Assembly: GCA_903825675.1 (NCBI GenBank)
Contig: CAIKBN010000147.1
Coordinates: 1-6,882 of the forward strand
DNA: 6,882 nt
Direction of reading: 5' to 3'
Origin: an uncultured archaeon
GTDB taxonomy: Archaea > Aenigmatarchaeota > Aenigmatarchaeia > GW2011-AR5
Shown: positions 1 to 4,399 of the stretch, one piece after another
Position numbering within the stretch: the stretch's first letter is position 1
Layout of the letters: every line of letters starts with the position of its first letter
The notes under the pieces: model-generated
Database searches by the model: none
What the model was told of the DNA's origin: nothing
What the model saw: only the letters and a program-made list of their open reading frames with translations
Position numbers and translations under genes: made by a program

Positions 1-352
1 CAATTATTCCAATAACAATTATCAGGGCTATTATGCTCTTGCCTTCCATAAATTTGGTTATATTTCCGCCTGCCATGGAGACGAAAAGTACGATTACAAG
101 AATGCCAGCTATGAGCATGGATGCTATTCCGAATATATTCTGGAAGAAATTGCCTAGGGCTATGCCACCGAAGCCGACTACAAAGAAAGCTGTAACAAGT
201 GAGACAACGCCTATTATTTTATGGTCTTCACCCAGGGCCTTGCTCTTCAGGAGCAGGCCATAGGTTACTGCAAACATTAATAACCATGGTAATAAAAAAC
301 CAAAAAAGCCCATCTGGTTCAAATTCGCAACTAGCATTTCAAAAGGATTCAT
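1..352 (-). CDS. Multi-TM membrane protein, 4th member of tandem paralogue cluster (partial, runs off left edge)
   Basis: The open frame starts at ATG 352-350 and stays open to the window edge, giving 117 complete codons. The start is supported by an in-frame TGA three codons upstream and by AAGTGATCC, a near match to the archaeal Shine-Dalgarno GGTGATCC, ending 3 nt before the ATG. The protein begins MNPFEMLVANLNQMGFFGFL and has hydrophobic segments at about residues 15-35, 46-66, 73-94 and from 106 onward. The stretch MGFFxFLLPWLxxFAxxYGLL is shared almost exactly with the gene just upstream (375-914), so the two are paralogues. The gap to that gene is 22 nt, consistent with one transcript. 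The C-terminus and total length are unknown. Function is not recognised; the likely location is the cytoplasmic membrane. Confidence 0.85.
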   Translation of the reverse strand, partial: MNPFEMLVANLNQMGFFGFLLPWLLMFAVTYGLLLKSKALGEDHKIIGVVSLVTAFFVVGFGGIALGNFFQNIFGIASMLIAGILVIVLFVSMAGGNITKFMEGKSIIALIIVIGII

Positions 353-374
353 CTGGGATCACTTGTGTTGTTGT

Positions 375-914
375 TTATTCAGGTGTTTTTTGTTGTCCTG
401 GTTGTGTCGTCTTCTTAGTTTCGCCTTCTCCGCCCTTGATTACTAGCCATATTGCTGCTAACAGGATTACTATGAATATTATTGTTACAATTGTGTTGCT
501 GCCGATGGTTGTTCCTCCGAAAGCACCCAGGTCACCGCCTATTGCAAAGAAGAACAGGACTATGCCTATTATTGCGATAATAGGTATTCCATATTTCTTT
601 GCTCCGATTGCCTTAGGCTCTATTCCTATCATGGCTGCAAACAATACTATGGTCAATATTCCTGCTAGTATGATTGCTGAGCCGCCAAAGATAGACGTGA
701 AATATGCTGCTAACCAAGGACCTGCATATGGTGTTATGAAGAATGCAGCTATTATCCCTATCAGTGCTGATATCCTGTTATTACTGCCTCCGAATAGGCC
801 TACTTTGGCTAATAGTCCGTAGACTATTGCAAAGGTGAACAGCCACGGAAGGAGAAAGGTAAAGAATCCCATATTTGCTAGTTGACTCATCATTTCTGTA
901 AATGGATCTGCCAT
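375..914 (-). CDS. Five-TM membrane protein, 3rd member of tandem paralogue cluster
   Basis: This encodes 179 residues ending in TAA. I chose the ATG at 914 over an upstream in-frame GTG at 941 because a perfect GGAGGT (921-926) lies 6 nt before it. Predicted membrane segments are at about residues 16-37, 48-69, 75-97, 107-126 and 141-160, followed by a short hydrophilic tail rich in K, T, Q and P. The N-terminal sequence MADPFTEMMSQLANMGFF has an amphipathic look and resembles the next gene's MNPFEMLVANLNQMGFF. Segment order, spacing and the core FAxxYGLL...AFF...AGIL pattern match that neighbour. The upstream gene (957-1418) shares a weaker version. It may be a subunit of a membrane complex, but no known family was recognised. 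Confidence 0.9.
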   Translation of the reverse strand: MADPFTEMMSQLANMGFFTFLLPWLFTFAIVYGLLAKVGLFGGSNNRISALIGIIAAFFITPYAGPWLAAYFTSIFGGSAIILAGILTIVLFAAMIGIEPKAIGAKKYGIPIIAIIGIVLFFFAIGGDLGAFGGTTIGSNTIVTIIFIVILLAAIWLVIKGGEGETKKTTQPGQQKTPE

Positions 915-920
915 TTGTTT

Positions 921-926
921 ACCTCC
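921..926 (-). promoter_or_regulatory. Strong Shine-Dalgarno GGAGGT for the 914 gene
   Basis: GGAGGT on the minus strand, 6 nt upstream of the ATG at 914. It is the best canonical Shine-Dalgarno in the window and decides between the 914 ATG and the longer GTG start at 941. Confidence 0.8.
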
Positions 927-945
927 TATTCTATTTGTCACTCCA

Positions 946-958
946 TGCTTATATATTT
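946..958 (-). promoter_or_regulatory. Possible internal TATA box for the 914 gene
   Basis: The minus strand reads TAAATATATAAGC, overlapping the stop codon of the 957-1418 gene. An archaeal start site about 25 nt downstream would fall near 928, just ahead of the GGAGGT. This would allow the 914 and 352 genes to be transcribed separately from the two upstream cluster members. AT-richness makes chance occurrence possible. Confidence 0.35.
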
Positions 959-1418
959 ATTTTTCTTTTTCTGGATGCTTGTAAGCTGCTATGAAAATCA
1001 ATATTATAACAAATATTCCTATAATCCATAGAAGACTCTCGGATGATATGCCAGGCAGGCTTAGGGCAAGCTTGCTCCATAACAGGCCTAACACAATAAG
1101 CAGAACAGCAAGCACAACCATTGCTGGCACTGCATCCTTTTCTGCCTTCTGGCCTCCTTCCTTTCCCTCAAAAAATAATTTTTTGACAAGCACAGCAAAG
1201 AAGACTATAACAAGCAATAATGCAGCTATTGGCATGTAATTCTGCATATACTCAACAAAAGGCGAGTATGCAACTGCAAAGAAGGCAATAACCAGGGAGA
1301 TAAGCACAGCTGCATTCCTTGATTCTGAGAATAGTTTGCTATACACAAATATGGCGTATATTATAGCAAACACAAAGAGAAAAGATGAGACTGTTGTAAG
1401 GAACTCGCTTTCGAACAT
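957..1418 (-). CDS. Five-TM membrane protein, 2nd member of tandem paralogue cluster
   Basis: This encodes 153 residues, ATG 1418 to TAA. It starts 13 nt after the stop of the upstream gene, and GTGATTTCTT precedes the ATG, a weak match to GGTGATC. Hydrophobic segments lie at about residues 7-27, 36-55, 62-82, 97-117 and 128-146. A charged linker (residues 83-95) separates the first three from the last two, and the protein ends KHPEKEK. The first three segments align by eye with the other cluster members: FAIIYAIF...NAAVLISLVIAFF against FAIVYGLL...RISALIGIIAAFF in the 914 gene. It is therefore a diverged paralogue. No catalytic motif is visible and the function is unrecognised; a membrane-complex subunit is an inference from the tandem arrangement. 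Confidence 0.88.
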   Translation of the reverse strand: MFESEFLTTVSSFLFVFAIIYAIFVYSKLFSESRNAAVLISLVIAFFAVAYSPFVEYMQNYMPIAALLLVIVFFAVLVKKLFFEGKEGGQKAEKDAVPAMVVLAVLLIVLGLLWSKLALSLPGISSESLLWIIGIFVIILIFIAAYKHPEKEK

Positions 1419-1431
1419 AAGAAATCACGAT

Positions 1432-2076
1432 TTACTTTATTCCGTACCTGTGTTTAATCTGTCTAAGATTATTTTCAAATCCACCGCCGAGTTTCATTTT
1501 TTGAATCTCGACTTCAATCTTAATCAGTTCGTTTTTTGTACTACTCATAGTTTCTTTTTGAACTGCTAATAATCTATCCAGGGCGGGATTATCTTTACTA
1601 TCTCTTTTTAGTTCCTCGTATTCTCTTAAAGCAGTTGCGTAATTTTGTGAAAGTAGTTCGTATTGATGTAGTATCTCACCGTCAGTCCTACTGGTTGCAA
1701 AAGCTGCATAATCTGCGCTTTTTTGTGTTGTACTGCCTGTCGAGTTTTTTTTACCGCCAAAATGACCGCCTATGAAGAACAGGATGCCTAGGAAAAATAT
1801 GAGTATCATGAGCACAGGCCCTGACAATGAAACAAAGAACTGGAAATAGCCGCCAAATATAATGTATAAATAAACAGCAATTGCAAAAAGAAGCCTCATC
1901 TTAGGGCTGTTCTGAAGATATGGCAACTTGCCTGTTATTATAACTACGAATAATATCATGAAAACTGTCGGAATAAAGAAGTACATGACCAGGTCATTTA
2001 TAGGGTTGCCTGAGCTTGTGAATGTAACCCTCAGGATATCCCTGAATAATAAAGTTCCTATGTCAAAATCAGCCAT
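1432..2076 (-). CDS. Three-TM membrane protein with C-terminal coiled coil, 1st member of cluster
   Basis: This encodes 214 residues, ATG 2076 to TAA. No Shine-Dalgarno is visible, and a TATA-like element centred about 25 nt upstream of the ATG implies a leaderless transcript. Hydrophobic segments are at about residues 29-50, 61-83 and 86-105. After a G/K/S/T linker (about 106-122), residues about 135-200 are strongly charged with heptad-like spacing (YELLSQNYATALREYEELKR; then LLAVQKETMSSTKNELIKIE), which is typical of a coiled coil. The TM part aligns loosely with the first three segments of the downstream genes (FMILFVVIITGK...NSPKMRLLFAIAVYLYI), so it looks like a paralogue with the last two helices replaced by a cytosolic coiled coil. 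It could tether or oligomerise the complex. Function is not recognised. Confidence 0.88.
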   Translation of the reverse strand: MADFDIGTLLFRDILRVTFTSSGNPINDLVMYFFIPTVFMILFVVIITGKLPYLQNSPKMRLLFAIAVYLYIIFGGYFQFFVSLSGPVLMILIFFLGILFFIGGHFGGKKNSTGSTTQKSADYAAFATSRTDGEILHQYELLSQNYATALREYEELKRDSKDNPALDRLLAVQKETMSSTKNELIKIEVEIQKMKLGGGFENNLRQIKHRYGIK

Positions 2077-2095
2077 ATCTAATATTACAGCTTGG

Positions 2096-2111
2096 TTAAA
2101 TAAAAAGCTTT
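2096..2111 (-). promoter_or_regulatory. TATA/BRE promoter of the membrane-protein cluster
   Basis: The minus strand reads AAAGCTTTTTATTTAA. The T/A core is centred about 25 nt before the ATG at 2076, the usual archaeal TATA-to-start distance, so transcription would begin at or next to the start codon. The AAAGCTT stretch resembles the BRE/TATA junction seen upstream of the plus-strand gene at 6195 (AAAAGCTTAAATA). It directly follows the stop of the small zinc-ribbon gene, marking a transcription-unit border. Confidence 0.6.
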
Positions 2112-2115
2112 AGCG

Positions 2116-2235
2116 CTATTCTTCCCTGAATTCATGACCGCAGAAACCGCAGAACTTCATGCCATGCGAACTAATTATGCGGCCTTTGAAGCCGTCTCCG
2201 CAGTAATGTATGTTGGTATAGATATTCTTTTTCAT
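2116..2235 (-). CDS. 39-aa zinc-ribbon-like protein, copy A
   Basis: A short gene encoding 39 residues, ATG 2235 to TAG 2116-2118. It begins MKKNIYTNIHYCGDGFKG and ends in KFCGFCGHEFREE. Possible metal ligands are H10, C12, C29, C32 and H34; the C-x2-C-G knuckle is typical of small zinc ribbons, though only one full knuckle is present. That it is a real gene is shown by the copy at 3139-3258, which differs at 17 of 120 bases but only 2 residues (G18S, I21V). The leader GGGGTGTGA ends 3 nt before the ATG. It follows the 2257-2982 gene by 21 nt and is the last gene of its unit. The stop is TAG, with an in-frame TAA two codons later (2110-2112). The partner or target is unknown. Confidence 0.88.
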   Translation of the reverse strand: MKKNIYTNIHYCGDGFKGRIISSHGMKFCGFCGHEFREE

Positions 2236-2238
2236 AAT

Positions 2239-2247
2239 TCACACCCC
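2239..2247 (-). promoter_or_regulatory. GGGGTGTGA leader motif before zinc-ribbon copy A
   Basis: GGGGTGTGA lies 3 nt before the ATG at 2235. The identical 9-mer precedes the genes at 3778 and 4286, and GGGGTGTTG precedes copy B. GGGGTG can pair with the anti-SD CACCUC using one G-U pair, so it probably acts as the ribosome-binding site. Confidence 0.65.
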
Positions 2248-2256
2248 AATTTATGC

Positions 2257-2982
2257 TTATTTAGTTTTCTCTGGTGCAGGCTTGCCGGCAGCTTTGGCTT
2301 TAGCTTCTTCTTCCCGGGCTTTATATGTTTTATATATTGCTGTACCATCACCTATTCCAAACAACGTGTTTAGAATAGCACGATAACCTATTGATTTATC
2401 AAGTCTGTCTTTTCCAGCATCCAACTTCTTCTTTAACCATAATACAGGATACCACTCAGATTCGCTAATTCCATAGTTTGCATTAAAGCCGGTTTTTTCA
2501 AGCATGTTATAACCATCGATCTCAGCTATTCTGGCTGCTTTTTCGTCGCCACGGGCGCTTAATCTCCTTATGGTTTCTGGCTGTATTTTGCTATGCGGTG
2601 CTAAGCCTCTATAAACTGCTTCAAGGAACTCATGTTCAGTGATGGCTCTTTTCCTTGCTTCTGGCTCGTATTTGTGAACTTTTATGTTGTTTCGTGTTCT
2701 TCCATCAGATGTCTTATAAGCAGTCCATCTGCCTGGCCATTTGCCATCAAGAAGATAAGGAACCTCTTCTATTTCAATTCCCATATCTCTGTAGAAATCA
2801 TAAAGGCTAATTGTTTTTTCCCTTTCTGTCAGAGGCCTGTATGTACCACCAGTGCTTTTGGAAGCAAAGATAGCTGGGTCTATTTTATATTCGCCTGTTC
2901 CCAAGACCTTGTATTCAGCGCCAAAGGTATCTATGAATTTGTCAAGCAAGCCCTTACAAGCTAAAAATCCGTCACCTGTCAT
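2257..2982 (-). CDS. Hypothetical soluble protein, 241 aa
   Basis: ATG 2982 to TAA. An in-frame GTG at 2991 is possible, but the ATG fits better: GTGTGGTAAATATG here lines up with GGTGTGAAATATG before the gene at 4286. The protein is hydrophilic with no signal peptide or clear membrane segment. It begins MTGDGFLACKGLLDKFIDTF. Its middle has aromatic/charged stretches (YDFYRDMGIEIEEVPYLLDG, then KWPGRWTAYK) and a basic region (KVHKYEPEARKRA). The tail from about residue 215 is a low-complexity run of A, K, E and P. The family is not recognised. It is the first gene of a unit that ends in zinc-ribbon copy A, 21 nt downstream, and has its own TATA promoter. Confidence 0.85.
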   Translation of the reverse strand: MTGDGFLACKGLLDKFIDTFGAEYKVLGTGEYKIDPAIFASKSTGGTYRPLTEREKTISLYDFYRDMGIEIEEVPYLLDGKWPGRWTAYKTSDGRTRNNIKVHKYEPEARKRAITEHEFLEAVYRGLAPHSKIQPETIRRLSARGDEKAARIAEIDGYNMLEKTGFNANYGISESEWYPVLWLKKKLDAGKDRLDKSIGYRAILNTLFGIGDGTAIYKTYKAREEEAKAKAAGKPAPEKTK

Positions 2983-2996
2983 ATTTACCACACATA

Positions 2997-3006
2997 AGTA
3001 GCTACT
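2997..3006. repeat. Palindrome AGTAGCTACT near the predicted start site of the 2982 gene (operator candidate)
   Basis: A perfect 10-bp palindrome between the TATA box (3017-3027) and the start codon, at the expected transcription start. The minus-strand context GTAGTAGCTACTTAT resembles the palindromic segment in the promoter of the gene at 4286 (GTTACTTATAAGTAGTAAC), so both may bind the same regulator. Confidence 0.45.
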
Positions 3007-3016
3007 ACGCTTTTGA

Positions 3017-3034
3017 CTATATTTAAGGATTTCG
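3017..3034 (-). promoter_or_regulatory. BRE/TATA promoter of the 2982 unit
   Basis: The minus strand reads CGAAATCCTTAAATATAG. The BRE-like CGAAATC and the TATA core match the promoter of the gene at 4286 (CGAAATCTTTATATATA). TATA centre to ATG 2982 is about 40 nt, giving a leader of roughly 13-15 nt. The core is nearly symmetrical, so weak activity on the plus strand cannot be excluded. Confidence 0.65.
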
Positions 3035-3107
3035 TTACTGTGCAGTAGTTATTATTTAGGCCTATTTTTCGCTGCCTAAATGCCTGTATAACGCGGTTCT
3101 TCGTAAC
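3034..3107. repeat. Nested inverted repeats (hairpin-forming) in the gap between the two units
   Basis: Three nested complementary pairs are visible: GTTAC (3034-3038) with GTAAC (3103-3107), GTTAT (3048-3052) with ATAAC (3088-3092), and a perfect 8-bp stem ATTTAGGC (3054-3061) with GCCTAAAT (3074-3081) around a 12-nt loop. The 2983-3138 gap holds no gene that I can see. A plus-strand transcript would run from the hairpin into T7 at 3115-3121. On the minus strand no T-run follows it. It could be a terminator, a small RNA or a regulatory hairpin. Confidence 0.5.
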
Positions 3108-3138
3108 ACTTTCATTTTTTTAAGAATAATCGCAAAAG

Positions 3139-3258
3139 TTATTCTTCCCTGAATTCATGGCCGCAAAAGCCGCAGAACTTCATGCCATGCGAGCTGACTA
3201 TTCTGCTTTTGAAGCCGTCTCCACAATAATGGATATTCGTATATATGTTCTTTTTCAT
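3139..3258 (-). CDS. 39-aa zinc-ribbon-like protein, copy B
   Basis: This encodes 39 residues, ATG 3258 to TAA 3139-3141. The protein is the same as copy A (2116-2235) except S18 for G and V21 for I; H10, C12, the C29-x2-C32-G knuckle and H34 are all kept. Of 17 base differences, 14 are synonymous, 2 change the protein and 1 changes the stop (TAA here, TAG in copy A), so both copies have been under selection for the protein. It starts 16 nt after the stop of the 3275-3778 gene, with GGGGTGTTG 5 nt before the ATG. It closes the unit that begins at 4286, just as copy A closes the unit that begins at 2982. Function is unknown. Confidence 0.88.
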   Translation of the reverse strand: MKKNIYTNIHYCGDGFKSRIVSSHGMKFCGFCGHEFREE

Positions 3259-3263
3259 ATGAC

Positions 3264-3272
3264 CAACACCCC
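3264..3272 (-). promoter_or_regulatory. GGGGTGTTG leader motif before zinc-ribbon copy B
   Basis: A two-base variant of the GGGGTGTGA leader found at 2239, 3781 and 4290. It sits 5 nt before the ATG at 3258 and lies in the short gap after the preceding stop codon, so it most likely serves translation. Confidence 0.55.
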
Positions 3273-3274
3273 GA

Positions 3275-3778
3275 TTATTTTTTTCTTAAGATGGCAAGGT
3301 ATTTTGCAAGCTGATTATCTGATAATTTGTTAATATTTTCAAGCATTGCGTTCCTGCCAGAGGTAAGATAATCCTTCTCTATTTTCCCGGTTTCTACTGC
3401 GTCTCCAAGCTTTTCAACACCCTTTCCAGCACCCCATGCAGGTATCATGCCCAGAGTTAATGCTGGGTTAAAGGAATTATCTTTAAGGAATACTGCAGCT
3501 ACAAATGGAGCAGCAAATGATACGATTTTTCCGAGATGATTAAACACATTGCCTTCAGAAGATCTTATAAATTTATAATAATTCAATAACTCGCCTGCTG
3601 CAAAAATGTAAGCAGCCTCCCACATAGCCTTTTCTGCAGCAACAGCATCACCTGTGCTATGCAATGCCATATAACCACTTACAGCACCCAAAGGTATAGC
3701 TGCATATCTCAGAATATCTCCGGCGTGCTCTTTAGCAAAATTTACCGAATTCCCTAAGAATTTTTTATATTCAGGCAT
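3275..3778 (-). CDS. Hypothetical membrane-associated protein, 167 aa
   Basis: ATG 3778 to TAA. A TTG seven codons upstream (3799) is open in frame, but GGGGTGTGA (3781-3789) lies inside that extension and 2 nt before the ATG, so 3778 is preferred. The protein begins MPEYKKFLGNSVNFAKEH. It has moderately hydrophobic alanine/glycine-rich stretches at about residues 22-41, 48-66, 82-97 and 104-119, suggesting two to four membrane helices, then a charged C-terminus ending LAKYLAILRKK. No catalytic motif or known family was recognised. It lies between the 4286 gene (64 nt gap) and zinc-ribbon copy B (16 nt gap), probably in one transcript. The 64-nt gap has no strong TATA box. Confidence 0.82.
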   Translation of the reverse strand: MPEYKKFLGNSVNFAKEHAGDILRYAAIPLGAVSGYMALHSTGDAVAAEKAMWEAAYIFAAGELLNYYKFIRSSEGNVFNHLGKIVSFAAPFVAAVFLKDNSFNPALTLGMIPAWGAGKGVEKLGDAVETGKIEKDYLTSGRNAMLENINKLSDNQLAKYLAILRKK

Positions 3779-3780
3779 AA

Positions 3781-3789
3781 TCACACCCC
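3781..3789 (-). promoter_or_regulatory. GGGGTGTGA leader motif before the 3778 gene
   Basis: An exact copy of the 9-mer before the genes at 2235 and 4286, 2 nt from the ATG at 3778. It decides the start of this gene. Confidence 0.65.
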
Positions 3790-3842
3790 ATTTATCCAAT
3801 ACTGATTATTCGATCGCCACTTGTACGTCTTTGTGCGCCCTC

Positions 3843-4286
3843 TTAAGATTCGCCAGCATTCCAGTTAGATTTTAAACCTATTGCTCTACCATCATCAACC
3901 TCATCAAAAACAAGAGCCAGATATTGTCTGTTAAGGGTATTGCTCGTGCCTGCCTTATATGCTGCAAATGGCACTACAGGATAACGACAGCCGAATAGTG
4001 CCATGCACGCATCCTCTGATATCTTACCTTTTGGATAACCATCAGAACCTATTTCTATTATCTCGGTTTTCCTTCTATTGTCGACAGAACCAGGCATAGA
4101 TTTTATATATTCAAGCAAGAATTCGTCTTCTGGTCTTTTATGAACATAAATTATTTCTGTTTTTCTTTCTAAAGGGCACTCGTCACTCTTATTCTTAGGA
4201 CGCTTGCAGTAACCATTATCACCATATACCAGTTTGAAGTCTCCTTTTTTAAGATTTTTTACAGAGAAAGGTTGCATCACGTACAT
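3843..4286 (-). CDS. Hypothetical soluble protein, 147 aa
   Basis: ATG 4286 to TAA. A second ATG follows three codons later, but the GGGGTGTGA leader 3 nt before 4286 supports the first. The protein is hydrophilic, without a signal peptide or membrane helix. It has a basic N-terminal third with cysteines (NGYCKRPKNKSDECPLERK), two similar short strings (KTEIIYV near residue 43 and KTEIIEI near 73), and a C-terminal half that looks beta-rich (YPVVPFAAYK, QYLALVFDEVDDGRAIGL). The repeated KTEII could mark a small internal duplication, but it is too short to be sure. Family and function are not recognised. It is the first gene of the unit that ends in zinc-ribbon copy B, divergent from the DNA-binding protein gene at 4400. 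Confidence 0.84.
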   Translation of the reverse strand: MYVMQPFSVKNLKKGDFKLVYGDNGYCKRPKNKSDECPLERKTEIIYVHKRPEDEFLLEYIKSMPGSVDNRRKTEIIEIGSDGYPKGKISEDACMALFGCRYPVVPFAAYKAGTSNTLNRQYLALVFDEVDDGRAIGLKSNWNAGES

Positions 4287-4289
4287 ATT

Positions 4290-4298
4290 TCACACCCC
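4290..4298 (-). promoter_or_regulatory. GGGGTGTGA leader motif before the 4286 gene
   Basis: An exact copy of the shared 9-mer, 3 nt before the ATG at 4286 and about 10 nt downstream of the palindrome at 4309-4320. Confidence 0.65.
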
Positions 4299-4303
4299 AA
4301 TAA

Positions 4304-4322
4304 GTTACTACTTATAAGTAAC
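4304..4322. repeat. Palindromic operator candidate in the divergent promoter region
   Basis: Contains a perfect 12-bp palindrome TACTTATAAGTA (4309-4320), nested with a second inverted pair GTTACT (4304-4309) and AGTAAC (4317-4322). It covers the predicted start site of the leftward gene at 4286, where a bound protein would block initiation. A related GTAGTAGCTACTTAT is found at the same place in the 2982 unit promoter. Confidence 0.5.
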
Positions 4323-4323
4323 A

Positions 4324-4342
4324 TTTATATATAAAGATTTCG
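4324..4342 (-). promoter_or_regulatory. BRE/TATA promoter of the 4286 unit
   Basis: The minus strand reads CGAAATCTTTATATATAAA: a BRE-like CGAAATC followed by a classic archaeal TATA core. The TATA centre lies about 43 nt before the ATG at 4286, giving a leader near 18 nt that contains the GGGGTGTGA motif. Confidence 0.75.
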
Positions 4343-4367
4343 ATGATAAATACGATAAGAAATTTGG

Positions 4368-4377
4368 CTATATTTAG
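4368..4377 (+). promoter_or_regulatory. TATA box for the 4400 gene
   Basis: CTATATTTAG is centred about 27 nt upstream of the ATG at 4400, so transcription would start at or next to the start codon. No clear Shine-Dalgarno precedes the ATG (GTGGTTATT), consistent with a leaderless message. Confidence 0.55.
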
Positions 4378-4399
4378 ATTACATTATGGCGTGGTTATT

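Noticed and set aside
199..822. A 207-codon plus-strand open frame
   Set aside because: It lies antisense to the left-edge and 375-914 membrane genes, which have good ribosome-binding sites and paralogous sequences. The long frame is a by-product of their codon pattern.
914..941. GTG 941 as the start of the 375-914 gene
   Set aside because: The GGAGGT Shine-Dalgarno lies downstream of it and is well placed for ATG 914, where the paralogue-like N-terminus begins.
2257..2982. HEFLEA segment as a zinc-protease HExxH motif
   Set aside because: The second histidine is missing (H-E-F-L-E), and no surrounding metalloprotease features are visible.
2116..3258. The two zinc-ribbon copies as ends of a transposon or integrated element
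   Set aside because: Similarity is confined to the coding sequence and part of the leader. The copies are 86% identical with mostly synonymous changes, and no transposase or integrase lies between them.
3776..3799. TTG 3799 as the start of the 3275-3778 gene
   Set aside because: The shared GGGGTGTGA leader falls inside this extension, directly before ATG 3778.
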